Shown piece after piece: positions 35,855-47,350 of a stretch of DNA of 64,000 nt. Position numbers and translations under genes: made by a program. Source of the stretch: Lumbricus terrestris (taxonomy: Eukaryota; Annelida; Clitellata; Crassiclitellata; Lumbricidae). Below the pieces are notes generated by a model, which worked only from the letters and a program-made list of their open reading frames with translations, ran no database searches and was not told where the DNA came from. Where the stretch lies: contig OX457047.1 of the NCBI GenBank assembly GCA_949752735.1, forward strand, positions 33,612,363 to 33,676,362, given 5' to 3'. Position 1 is the first letter of the stretch; each line of letters begins with the position of its first letter.

Positions 35855-36061
35855 TTGTTTACCCCACTGGCCTTCGAGACTCTGGGTCCCATCAACGTCA
35901 ACGGACTAGAGTTCATAAAAGAATTAGGAAGACGTCTTTCCTTCACCACAGGAGACTCCAAAGAAGCCTGTTATCTATTCCAGCGCTTATCAATCACCAT
36001 CCAGCGCTTTAATGCCATGGCCTTCCGCAGTTCTTTTATTCTACCAGATTTTGTCAATTAA
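35855..36061 (+). pseudogene. LINE ORF2 C-terminal remnant
   Basis: The 68-residue frame reads FTPLAFETLGPINVNGLEFI, KELGRRLSFTTGD, FQRLSITIQRFNA. This has the pattern of the C-terminal segment of animal LINE-type ORF2 proteins (PVAxETxGxxG, LGRRIxxxTGD, LFQRxSVAxQRxNA). It lacks all catalytic parts and is 5'-truncated. It begins without ATG and ends at a stop at 36061. Assignment is from motif memory. Confidence 0.6.
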
Positions 36062-36945
36062 TAACAGCGTTATAATAATAATAATAATTCATGCTCACGA
36101 TGCATTATTTTATAAAACTGCAAAATTCTAAACAAAGCACTAATCAATTATCATATATTACAATAACCTCATTGCCTGCCACATCTTTATAACACATGAA
36201 AATATATCCAAGAACTAGACGAACCAGCCATTCTATCTATACTCAATCCTCAGTCAGGCACGAGTATACGTTACATGTCAAACAACAAAAGCACGATTAT
36301 ACATTTACATATCAAACAACAAAACATTCATCAAAGTCAGACAGACATACGAATAACAAACAAGCGTTTAAGAGAAACCAGTCGAACAGTTTGGTTGCCA
36401 CAATCATCCACACTTCCGGGTTACACTTGAGTAACAGAAAATTGTCAGTCAGACCAGTTTCTTTTTCAGAATCTGTGAAGATGAATTTCAAGTTTTATGG
36501 CGTGGAAGCAGGGTCAATGCGAAAAATCCCGGGTTCCCAAGGCAGAGCAGTTACGGACCCCGAACTATGTTAAGGTTTTATGAGAAAACAGTTAATTTTT
36601 AGAAACAAATTGAAAACATAAAAGTGCAGGTACACCTACGATTCCATATTCATAAAGCACATATTTTTGATTTGATTCAGTTGTTAACTTGAAGTTTAAA
36701 CCGATTGCAGTTAATTCTCTGAAATGTTATATTTAAAAATGCATCAATCAGACACTTTGTATATCAAACTACCTAACTTGGTCCCCTAAAAGGAGCTGAG
36801 CCTCTGAACATTTGCCCACGCCCAATCTCGGAGGCCCTGGGTGGAGAGAAACAGTGGTGACTGATGAAAAAAGTTACGTTCATAATTTTATCACTTTCAA
36901 GTTTATCACAGCTTGTTTTTTGTTTAAATTCTTCCCGGATAAAAC

Positions 36946-37087
36946 ATCAGTTCCAATGGGACTAACAGCTTGAGAAACAGAACTGCCGTTATAATAACAA
37001 ATAAATTTCCATTGAGCCAAAACCAAATGTATTTATTATTATAATGGCAGTTCTGTTTTTCTAACTTCTGCTCTCATTGGAACTGAT
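36946..37087. repeat. Foldback (inverted) repeat with about 52-bp arms
   Basis: The left arm ATCAGTTCCAATGGGACTAA ... AACAGAACTGCCGTTATAAT is repeated inverted at 37032-37087 with a few differences, and the loop is about 35 bp. It could be a small MITE or foldback element; no target duplication was identified. Confidence 0.8.
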
Positions 37088-38018
37088 GCACCCAGTTGGC
37101 TGCGACTTGTGACTTTACTAAGATGTCTAAATGGCTGCCGAATCAGGTAATAAAACTACCAACAACAGGCTTTAAGACATCTACCATTGCTCAGAAGAAA
37201 TAAACACGTTCTCAGAGAACTCTATGTTCCGGAAATGGAGACACGCTACCGAGATTAGACATCAAAGTCTACCAATAATAATATAGAAAGCAGGGTTGAA
37301 CAGAACTTTGAAGGCGTTTGCCTGACTAAGTGATGGCAGCGTGGTTCAGTCGAAGTGTAGGACCTGCTCAGTGTATCCTCATTTGTAGCCACTTCCTTCG
37401 AGGTTCTTTGCCCATGCCGACTCTGAGATAAGAGGGGGCTATAATAAGAGAGAGAGCTCTTTCTTAACCTGGTCCTGCTTAGGGAGTTGACACTGGACAA
37501 TTCAGTGCATAAATCACTCGGTGGGGCCCCTTAAGGGTGGCCAGGCCACCCGCCCCGTTAACGACCCATCTGCATGAGCACCTAACTAGTGAAAAGCCAC
37601 CTCTTTGTATTGTTCCCTTGCAACCCATAATTTCCTCCGTCCCCCCAATCCACATGGCATCCGGTAACTCTATTCCCATCAGCATTTAAAGACTTCTGAG
37701 TAATGCTGATCAAAGCCCTGTGAAAATTCTATTGACCTATTCACCTCGTCTGCCCTTCAAATGATGTATCCTCAGGTTGCCATTCAAACACTGCTAATTA
37801 TAAGGTGTAGGTAACTGAAGTTAATCATGAACCATTTACAGTTTATGCTAGACCACAAAGGAGTTCCAGACACTTACTTTCTAGACCTCAAAAGGACGGC
37901 AATACCATACATACACCCAAACCACTTGATCTTCCAGGTAAGGTATAGGACTGAAGTTAACAGCACAACAAAAGAGAAGACAATTGAGAATAACTACCAC
38001 TTGCACCAAGCAGCCTAA

Positions 38019-38306
38019 TTAAGAGACCTGGCCGCAGTACATGTTGCTAATAAAATCCAGTTGCAAATATAAACTGGATTCCCACAACAGCCGTGGGTTC
38101 AAAGCCCTCTTCACAATGTCTCTCCACTCAGTATGTTCCGGGCGGCATGCCACAGCTTCTGGATGTCTGCTCCACCCACACCACTCTTTAATGTCATCCA
38201 TCCACTCGTTGTGACCTTCCTCTTTTGTTGGTGCCATCCAATATGCCAAACAGCAGGGTCTTGATCTTTCTGTAATTAGTATTAATGTGCTAAAATGCTT
38301 TGCCAC
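38019..38306 (-). pseudogene. LINE ORF2 C-terminal remnant (minus strand)
   Basis: The minus-strand frame contains GHNEWMDDIKEWCGWSRHPE and TEWRDIVKRALNPR. This is the WxDDIKEWxG ... RxxWRxIVxRA tail typical of the end of LINE ORF2 proteins. No reverse transcriptase domain is nearby, so it is a 5'-truncated relic. Clade not assigned. Confidence 0.6.
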
Positions 38307-38644
38307 ATTGTTGAGAGTGAGTTTCCTGGTTTTCCACTTCTGCTTATTATAGATTATACATAATTACATATGAAACTGTGATGTGGTTAAATTTTGAGCA
38401 GGAAATGCACTCATACCATAGTAATAAAGACCGGTAAAACTTCATATAGCATATATGCAATGGGAATACCTATTTAAGGTGGTCATGTATTATGCAATGA
38501 GAAGAGTAGACATTATGCAGTATACATTGCATAACGTGATTGAACATCACATAAGCAGTTGTGTAATAATCATGGCTGTGGGCTTTCACTTGCCAGTCTA
38601 TGCTTCTTGTGTTATTGAAATTGTGTAATGGTTGCAAGTTTGGT

Positions 38645-38708
<64 letters not shown>
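38645..38708. repeat. (GAT)n trinucleotide microsatellite
   Basis: About 21 uninterrupted GAT units. The poly-Asp, poly-Met and poly-His frames across it are artefacts. Confidence 0.97.
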
Positions 38709-39899
38709 CTATATTACAAAAGTAGACATCGACTACCATGGCATTTGCCCAAACTTGCTACAATACCATTTACCGTATTGCCAATGCCGGTTAATCCACA
38801 GAAAGAATTCCCTCACACAACTGGATTCCATACCTTCGGGTAGCATGGAAGAAAAGCAAAAGGACACTCCCTTTCCAAACTATAACGGAATAGAAAGATT
38901 TAGCAGGCCATCTTCGGAGACGGGAAAGATGGATTGATTCTGTCAAATGGTTTCAGAAGTTAAGCGGCAGGCAGTGAAGGATAGAGCAGGAAAGCGGAAG
39001 AGATCATGCATAAAAGAAAAGAGAAAATATCGTTCATCGATCACATGTATACGAGGCACACAACCAAGCAGTGTGAAACTGAACCAGACACATAACTGAC
39101 TGTGCATCCAAATGATTTCTCCTCAGTGTTTGTCTAATGTGGCCATTATATGATAAGGTAACAAAACGAAGCAGACATCACCATGCACTATACCAGGATC
39201 AACATAATATTGAACATTTACAATGGTCCTGCTGTTACATGGTTATTACATGATATTTATCAAAAGCATGCTGTTTGCTCATATAGTCCAACGATGTTAA
39301 AAGTTCCAAAAAAAATAGCAGTGAAATCACAAGCAGATGAATCTGGAAAAGTAGGAGAAACCTTTGCAGTTGTCTAGTTTTCATTATCTCTCTGTCTATC
39401 TGTCTCTGTCTCTCTCTCTCTCACACACACACATACACAGTTTGCCTCCCTGCCTGTTACATGTGCACACGCAAAAACAAAGAGACACACAGATCCGCAA
39501 TCATAAATTACGGTGTCTGAAACCATCTGCATAATGTGACCAAAACCCTGACAACAGTGCAAGGGTATCAAAGGCTATAGGTTGAGCCGGTTGCGTATTA
39601 ATACCCTTCCAATTAGGACCGTACTGTACCTAGTGGTTCAGTTGCTGGTACAACCTAATCAAAAACAACAATGTAATCTAGCAGCCAAATGAAAACTCAG
39701 AAGGACTGTAATTAAGGCTTTACGAAGTCAAGTACTAATCTATTTGTAGCACGGCCTTCTGCCGCCATGGATAATAAACCTTCAGTGTGCAAAAGCAATC
39801 ATGTGGCTACAGGATCAAATGACAGCATATATAGGGACAGTAAAAATGGCCACACCACCGGCTCCAACAGAGCTTGCCTTCTATTAATTTTGACACAAG

Positions 39900-40245
39900 T
39901 TGTGTGTGTGTTTAGGTGAGCGTGTCAAGGTATGTTTGTGTGCTTGCATTTGTGAAGGTGTTTCTGCACGGTTGTGCATATGTGTGTGCATGCGCATATG
40001 AGCACATGCATGTGTGTGCATTTGTGTGTATACAACAATACATAATGTGTGTGTGACTGTGTGTTTTGTCAGTGTATATGTGTGTGTGTGTGCATATGCA
40101 TACATGTGTGTATTTGGTCTTATGCATATGTGCATGAGTGTGTGTAATGTGTATACGTGCGTGCAATTGTGAGTATGCATATGTGTGGGCATGTGTGTAC
40201 GTCTACGTGTGAATATGTGTGTGGGTGTGGGTGTGTGTGTACGGA
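39900..40245. repeat. GT-rich interrupted microsatellite
   Basis: GTGTGTG blocks interspersed with GCATATG and similar words over about 345 bp. Not coding. Confidence 0.9.
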
Positions 40246-42319
40246 TAAGCGGCCGACTGGGAGTGCAGGCAGCACCCATTCTTTCCTACCTCAAGACACC
40301 AGGACACTGCAATTTAGCACGGCCATGACACCGCAAAATAAGTGTGCGAAATGATCAAAGAAGAGAGCAGCCCTACTTAGTCATGCATCTTACCTAGATA
40401 CGATCAAGAGGGTCTGAAGGACCACATGTACCTCGCGGTTCTGCAGGCAATCAAGAAATTTACTCAGCACTACCTGGATAGACCAGGCAGTTTCTCACAC
40501 GAAACCACATCCAGACAAGTCCACTCTGTATTGCTGGCCCACACTAGAACTGTGCGTGAGGCAGTGACAGTACACAAGAGAACAAACACACGTATGCAAC
40601 ATCGAAAAAGGAATTTACACCAGACGCTACCGCCCTTCTGGCTACACTTCATCATACAGTTATACGTTTCCGGCCCTGGTTATGAAGTGCTATACCAACT
40701 ATAGATCTGCCTCTCGCAGTGTCTTATCTGCCATTACTGACAGCCGTTCGTATACGAAAGGTTCTTGAACCGGTTAAGAAGATAGCAGAGACCACAACAC
40801 TTAAAACAACTGCTCTAGTCTGTTCTATCTATCAAAAGCTCAGTCACTCTCATTTACAACCACCGGGCTTGAAATGATCTGTGCAAAACTCTTCAAAACA
40901 GAAAGGCAATAAATTTCAGAACGTCCTACATTCGCCTGACAGTTGTTGTAACATCAAAGGCCTGATACCTACATAAAGCAGGATAACGCATACCAGCTTT
41001 CTAGTGAACAACTCGCCCGTGGTACGTGCAACGATAAAGTGTATGTAGTAGCGGGGAGTAGACTCTATTATTATGTGCCCATTAGAATGGTTTTACGGCC
41101 TGTCTACTTCGGAGCAGCTGTTACCATCTTGAGCATTTAAACATTAAAAATCAGAGACGCATTAACATCTTGTTTGCACAGAAGCCTTTACACGTAATTT
41201 ATCTTCACAATTCATCATTAATTACCAGCTTAAGGCTTCTTTGGAAGTAAATAACAGGATGCCGTTTGCAACGCCTACCGACGAGGCCACAAAGGTTTCT
41301 TCTTGTCCAACGGCCTCAGGGGAGAGCAAGAGGGAGTGGGGACGCAGCAAGCCCACACGGCTCCAGGCTAGACCAGCCTTCATGGCTTATTCCACCGGTG
41401 TTGGGACACGGGAAGCAGACTGGCAAAGCAGATATAGGAGGGGGAAACACATTATCTAGAGACAACACAAAGAAAAGGGAACAGGAATCCACGTAGGTTG
41501 CCACAGGGCAGATAACACCAGAGCTTATTAGCACTTGGCTATGCAGGCAACCAAACTCTCTTAGTTCTACCCAACTTCAAAATCCCCCACCTCGACCTCT
41601 GGTCCTCTGAACATCACCTCGGATTCTAAATAAATACTTTTCAATTTAAACCAATTGGCAAAGCTACACATCGGTTTATAATCATAGAACAGGACAATAT
41701 CTTTACACTCAGTGGAGGAATCTTGGCTCATGGTCACCTAAAGGGACTTAACTGCCTCTGCCACTTCCTCTAAGTACATGTGCAAACAAAGACCAACTAC
41801 TAATGCTGCTTCTAATAAGAGCTATAATTATTAGCTTACATGGACTAGGGGCTTTCACCTGTGACCGATGCTTTACAAGTATACCTGCTTTCTGTACCCA
41901 GTCTCCCCCCCAATACAGGTATTAAATCGAATTTACTACAGTCGGCAACACCTGTTTCCTATCCAGACCTCACAGTTCATTCACTGCAGACACTGGTAAA
42001 TAAAATCAGTCATCCAGACCAACGGTGCTGATCCTAATCCTGGTGGTGATCAAGGACCCAGTCTTCAAGGACCCACCACCTGCCACAGATGATCAGCAGA
42101 TTATCCCACTGCCAATAGCTAATTGCTTAGACTTGGAATCAGATAAATCTCCTGTATATAGTGGATTAGAATCAGTTACATGATTAGAATAATCTTGTAA
42201 TCTTAGAATAATTAGAATTAGCCGTTTGTCTAATTGATTAGCCAATTGATTTGAATATCTGATTAGTTGCCCTCTTCTGCTTCATCCTCCTAAGGGTCAA
42301 CTGCACACCTGAACACACC

Positions 42320-42331
42320 ATATATATATAC

Positions 42332-42368
<37 letters not shown>

Positions 42369-42369
42369 C
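42320..42369. repeat. (TA)n microsatellite
   Basis: TATATATA with CATATA interruptions. Comparable TA runs lie at 20491-20519, 53697-53770 and 55825-55915. Confidence 0.93.
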
Positions 42370-43210
42370 ACGTCATACACAAACACACACAAATACAAAC
42401 ACCACAAGGACACGTACAAATAATGTTGATGAGCAAACTCAGTATGAGAATTGTGGTCAAATAACTGAGTGGGTCCAACATTAATTTATGTGGAACACAA
42501 AAATTTGACGACTTTATTATGGGACCTGAAGAAGGGGGGGTTAAACCCCTCAAACTTCCTGGACAATTCTCACCTTGCTTCTACCTAGCCTTCCACTCAA
42601 AATCCTGCTCAGTTTCAAACAATTCTTCAATTCTAAGCAGCAGCAACAGCGTCAGTAACACAATCCGCAAGTAACAAGATCTGCACAACAGGATGATCTT
42701 AGCTTAATACCACTCTGCAGGAGAGCCAGTGGTACATTTACCGAGGAAGGGGGGTGGGTTCTGAAAATATCACAATGAATGCTGTGTTATTTAATACCTG
42801 TATGCGCTAAACCCTCCTCTTTCGCCTCCTGCAGCCACGGACCAGTGAGCATTTTAGCATGTATTAATTCAACAGCCTGTTTGCTCAGAGGCTCTTTTAT
42901 GTTGGTGCAGAAAACATGAGAAATCCAGCACGTGTGTATATATATATATTATACGAGAACAGTCTCACCAGTCAAATGCCGTAAACACACCGTGGACTAG
43001 ACATTGTGTCAACATTGCCAAATGTAATGAACACTTCAATGCTCGTCAACGTACATTGAATCAACAGATACTATCTGCGCTATTGACGGATGGGATAGAG
43101 ATAGAATCTATGTCTGTTGGGCCAAAACCATGATTGGATCTAAATTATGGATAGGCCTACCCAGCATTTGCTCTTGGCAACCATTGAAGGAGAGGTCAAT
43201 AAAGAGAAGA

Positions 43211-43823
43211 ATAATAACACTTGTACACAAAGTAACACTTGTACACACTGTAACAATTGTACACAAAGTAACACTTGTACACAAAGTAACACTTGTACAC
43301 AAAGTAACACTTGTACACAAAGTAACACTTGTACACAAAGTAGCACTTGTACACAAAGTAACACTTGTACACAAAGTAACACTTGTACACAAAGTAGCAC
43401 TTGTACACAAAGTAACACTTGTACACAAAGTAACACTTGCACACAAAGTAACACTTGTACACAAAGTAACACTTGTACACAAAGTAACACTTGTACACAA
43501 AGTAACACTTGTTTGTTTGTTTGTTTGTATGTGCACTTGTTATAGCGCCCCTTCAAACTCTCTACTCAGAGGCGCTCCCGAATGCAGAGCGGACACTGCA
43601 TCGGAGTTTCACGCCGAAGCGCTGAGCAATTGTGAGTGAAGGACTTGCCCAAGGTCCTTACGCGGCGAGGTGGATTCGAACCTCGAACCTTCCGGCTTCA
43701 AGGCGACGACGCCACCACTACACCACCGCGCCCCACAAAGTAACACAAAGTAACACCTGTACACAAAGTAACAATTGTACACAAAATAGCACCTGTACAC
43801 AAAATAACACTTGTACACAAAGA
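43211..43823. repeat. 18-bp minisatellite, split by a SINE
   Basis: AGTAACACTTGTACACAA repeats about 16 times to 43510 and resumes at about 43735-43823 with a few diverged copies. The 18-bp unit keeps all three frames open on both strands (TCTQSN, VTLCTS and similar), which explains the 130-170 residue open frames here. Confidence 0.95.
43511..43734 (-). mobile_element. tRNA-derived SINE, 224 bp
   Basis: On the minus strand the 5' end is a tRNA-like sequence starting GGGGCGCGGTGGTGTAGTGG. It has an A-box-like element at 43726-43710 and a perfect B box, GGTTCGAATCC, at 43682-43672, and the ends can pair (CGCGG with CCGCG). A body with CCTTGGGCAAGTCCTTCACT follows, then a tail GGGGCGCTATAACAAGTGC ending in (ACAA)n. 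ACAAAGTAACAC borders both sides, but it is also part of the surrounding minisatellite, so it is only consistent with a target duplication. The pol III promoter boxes look intact. SINEs depend on a partner LINE. Confidence 0.85.
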
Positions 43824-44507
43824 GCATTTCTCCAGTTAGACCGACAGAAAATTCACAGAACCCAAAGGATTATTAAGAACCAACTACACAGTGAATTCAC
43901 TTCAGAAGCATACACAACAAGAGGAGTTTGTGAAAATACAAAAAGCGAACGAGTCCTGTATAATATCCTCTGACAGAGATTTCAACACAGAGAAGACTAG
44001 CACGCAAAGAGAAGGCAAAGAAAACAAAAAATGGCAGTGTACGTGTACAGAACACACAACAGATGTCTAAACTGTAAACTGTTGTAAAAAAAGCCATGGC
44101 ACAAACGACCTTTTCTAATTCAACAGCTAGATGATAAATCCATATGTAGTATATAATGACAAATGCATCAGCGAATCGTAAAGCAGTCAAATCGATTCAG
44201 AGAAACTTCTGCGAGCAACGAAGCATCTTGTATCAAAGCAAAATCGCTTCAGAAGAGGAGAGAGATGCTGCATCACAGTACCAAACAGCACTCGGTAAAC
44301 TTGTAGGATAAATAGAAAGTGAGCATTTGCAACGTAGGATCTCAGCATCAACAAGATGAGTGATACGATATTCTAGGCTGCATCAGATAGTGTTGTTGTT
44401 GCTGTATATACGTTATATCAAAGGTTGGCTGCAGACACTGCATATAGGCAACCCAGCACAACTTCCTTACTAGATAAACCAAAACAATCTTGTGTGTTGC
44501 AGCAAGA

Positions 44508-44690
44508 ACACGAACACACACACAAACACACACGTGCACATGCACACAAGCAAATCCACAGATCCGAAACTGTGTGTGCATATGTGTGTGTGCATATATA
44601 TGTGTTTGTGTGCATATGTGTGTGTGTGTGTGTGTGTGCATATGTGTGTGCGTGTGTGTGCACATGTATGTGTGTGTGTGCACGCTGCAT
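44508..44690. repeat. CA- and GT-rich microsatellite cluster
   Basis: ACACACAAACACACAC at the left turns into GTGTGTGCATATGTGTG at the right, so the two halves could pair. It lies in intron 1, about 200 bp from exon A. Confidence 0.9.
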
Positions 44691-44878
44691 CCAAAGTTGG
44701 TAATGTAAATCATTAAGTTAGTTCCTGCTGTAAATGTTCAGCACGTTCAAGAGCCACTTAGAAGACACATTTTATAGGGCAAAACCATAACATTACATCA
44801 CAGTATCGGTCAGTTACATTACAGCATAATGGATAATTTGCTTAATTTACAACTTGTAATGAAACAGCCATCACATAC

Positions 44879-45655
44879 CTTTTCGCTCTTGAACTTCTTC
44901 GCCGGAATCTGCGGGAGATCTTCCAGCCTAAGGATGAACTCGTACGGATCGGCGGACTGCGTAGCGGTGGTGGATGCTGACTTTTCGCTGTTGTCTGCGG
45001 CCGCCACAGCTGCTGCCTCTGATAGGCACGTAAAATCAGATCTCTCACTGGCAGAGGAGCCCGACGTGGAACAGCCATACTCAACGCTTTTATTACCGAT
45101 TTTATTCACCAGATCCTTGTCGTCCAAGTACTGCACCTGATCCTTCGAATCAATCCCTAAATCCTGAGCAGAACGCTTACGGTTTGACGACCGCTCAAGA
45201 GAGGAACCAACAATTGCGTCTTTGTTTCGGCTAAACTGGCACAGGTCACGAACTATGACCCGATTGTCATTCTCGCTGTTGGTCGTCTTGTCCGCGGCGT
45301 GGTCTACATCCCTGCTCTTACCGTTCTTGTTGTTCCGCTTCCGCTTTTGGAACCTCGACGCGGCCGCGACGGGTCCCCCGTCTGACCCGGCCGCAGACCC
45401 AGCGTCATCCTCGACAACCGGCTTCGAATCCCCACCGTCCGCTAGTAGGTCCATGCTGCTTACCACCACCGTCGTGTTCTTCGCTACCTTGTTCATTTCA
45501 TCGTTCACCGCTTTTGTCTTTGTCTCCGACGTCGGCGCCTTTGATCCTGCGGCAGCGGCGGCGGCAGCAGCGGCGGTCTGCTTGCGTTTGATCTTCATCT
45601 TCAGTCCTTTGTCAACGGTCGCCTGGTGTTCAATACCGTTCTCGTTCATCTCCAT
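44879..45655 (-). CDS. ZNF608/609: ZNF608/609 homologue, coding exon A (first, 259 residues)
   Basis: The ATG at 45655 is chosen because an in-frame TAA lies 18 bp upstream. The exon ends KKFKSEK at the donor AAG|GTATGT (44879|44878) in phase 0; human ZNF609 has KKVKSEK at the matching place. The protein starts MEMNENG and has a GLKMKIKRK basic motif at about residues 17-25. A nine-residue Ala run follows at 28-36, then a Ser/Asp/Lys-rich, probably disordered, region and a DPYEFILRLEDLPQIPAKKF segment just before the splice. The N-terminal [20 protein letters not shown] motif of the vertebrate proteins is not in this exon, so either it has been lost or an alternative first exon lies outside what I recognise. 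Confidence 0.88.
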
Positions 45656-47265
45656 CGGATCCTCCTTGTCTTATCACGATCCGTTAAGATTCCGCGATTC
45701 GAAGAAGAGGAAAACGCTTCCCGTGCAGTAAACGACGCCTACACATACACACACGCACAAACACACAGACTATCAAACGTCATCAATGCAGTAGCAGTAC
45801 TACTTCATCGGAAACAAAACCGCAGACGAATCGTTGTTCTGCCCGCACGTACAACAACGGCGACGACGATGATTTCCCGCTTCTCGCCGCAGCAACGATT
45901 GTAATTCCACGGCTCAGACAGACACAGAGACAGGCAGAGACAGACACACAGAGACAGACAGAGACACACAAGAGACTCGGCACTAATGGGTATCGATCGG
46001 CACAAATCCAGTCGCCTTCCGATTAACTCGACACGAACGAGCAGCAACAACTATTACAATATCTTTGTTCCACTCCTCCTCCACACCTCCTCCCCTTACC
46101 ACTCCTCCCCTTACCACTCCTCCCCTTACCTCCCCCTCCTCCTCGTCGCTCAGGCCAGAAGTCACGGGGTGCTACTAGTACCACCACCACCACCACCACC
46201 ACCCACCCCTACCGCCGAAGCATGCAATGCAAATACGCGGTAATTGCGTCGGCTCAAGGGGTCGTACAGGCAACGGGGGGGGGGGGGGGTTCTGCGATGG
46301 CAGCTGAGAAGAGTGAAGACGATTGGGGGGGGAGAGCAAGACGGGCAAAATGAACCGACCGCCAGGCCGCGCTACTAGCAAACAGATAACGGAATACAAT
46401 CTTTACGTACACGACCGATGGCTGCTTCCCCGTCTATTGTTGACTTTTATGATTTGTCCATCATGCCAGCAGAACAGCGCATACATACATCAACCTCGTC
46501 GTCCGTCCATATGCGTGTATATAATAATATCTCTAAGCTCGTCCGTCCGTCTGTGTAGCCTATAGATATTCAGAGCTACGCCAACGAATGTACGTGTCCG
46601 CTTGTGTATATGTGTCTGTGTATATATATATCCAATAAACGCGTGGCGATATATCTTTCAAACGCAGCTGTAAGTGATGGAAGACATTATCGGTACTTAG
46701 TTACACCACTGCAAATGTCCGCGTAGATTCGCGCCGACGGCCAGTCGACTGTGCCTGCAACGATCGGTCGGTACACGAGTGCTCTGCCCGCCTGCCTGCC
46801 TACTGCACCCGTTGCCTGCGTACGAGCCATCGGCGGGTAGCCACCAGCCCTTCAAAGCGCCGAGGAGAGTCTTGATTGGCTGGGCGATGAGGGCCGCAGC
46901 GCTAATGCAATCAGCCCGACGATTTCGCCAATACTACTAGACATAGACAGCAGCACAACGACTGAATAGAGCTGCCAACGGGCGGTCCCCTCCCTCTCTC
47001 TCCCTCCAACCCTCTCCCTCCCTGCCCGCCCGCCCCCCCGCACACCAATCTCTGACCTGCCTAGGATCAAAGGTGACGAAAAGATAACCACCTTTTGGCA
47101 CTCGAGCCATAATCTGACGCTGCGTAACCCCACGCCGGTGTGGCCGAGCGGAGCTGCTGCTTCTGCTGCGAGGAAACCGCATACGCTGCTACGGCTGCTG
47201 CTCCGAGCCTGCTCGGCTGATAATATTGGATCGCACCATATCATAAACAAACGCCGGCTACTTAC
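45656..47265 (-). other. 5' UTR / first intron region of the ZNF608/609 gene
   Basis: There is no further coding exon here. A possible acceptor for exon A lies at 45912 (a 70-bp pyrimidine-rich TGTCTCTG tract ending in TCTGAG), which would give a 257-nt untranslated leader. The interval also has a 15-bp CTCC-type repeat (46069-46147), a poly-G run near 46276, and CpG-rich sequence with an inverted CCAAT box near 46873. Inference only. Confidence 0.35.
46069..46147. repeat. 15-bp pyrimidine minisatellite
   Basis: CACTCCTCCCCTTAC repeats about three times, with flanking CCTCCTCC. Confidence 0.85.
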
Positions 47266-47350
47266 CTGACAATTAAGAAAGCGATAGGAAATGGGAGTCT
47301 GAGTCTGCTTGGACGCGACGAAGATGCTTCCCATCAACTTCCGGCCGTCG
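47266..47350 (-). promoter_or_regulatory. Candidate first (noncoding) exon and core promoter of the ZNF608/609 gene
   Basis: On the minus strand a consensus donor CAG|GTAAG ends a possible exon at 47266. About 75 bp upstream is GGCCGGAAGTTG, an ETS/GABPA-type site typical of CpG-island promoters. The surrounding 46700-47350 is CpG-rich. No TATA box is seen. Transcript evidence is needed to place the start. Confidence 0.4.

Larger units (their letters stand above)
27216..44878 (-). other. Intron 1 of the ZNF608/609 gene (17.7 kb)
   Basis: The donor after exon A is AAG|GTATGT and the acceptor is TTTGCAG. Contents include a hAT-type MITE (27879-28180), a GC-rich promoter-like area (28380-29300), an exact 31-bp direct repeat (28346 and 29662), a purine tract (30657-31150), two LINE tails (35855-36061 plus strand, 38019-38306 minus strand), a foldback repeat (36946-37087), GT-, GAT- and AT-type microsatellites, and an 18-bp minisatellite with an inserted SINE (43211-43823). 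Between these, 29700-30650, 31410-33380, 33460-35510, 37090-38020, 38710-39900 and 40250-42320 show no exon or RNA gene that I can support. Confidence 0.8.

Noticed and set aside
38628..38937. Poly-Asp or poly-Met protein
   Set aside because: A (GAT)n microsatellite read in three frames.
43108..43639. Five overlapping frames of 100-170 residues on both strands
   Set aside because: The 18-bp minisatellite is a multiple of three and stop-free in all frames, so the frames are automatic.
43661..43734. Functional tRNA gene
   Set aside because: A and B boxes are present but the sequence continues into a SINE body and tail, and the anticodon arm is not canonical.
45222..45731. 169-residue plus-strand frame
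   Set aside because: Antisense shadow of exon A; composition follows the Ala/Ser repeats of the real frame.
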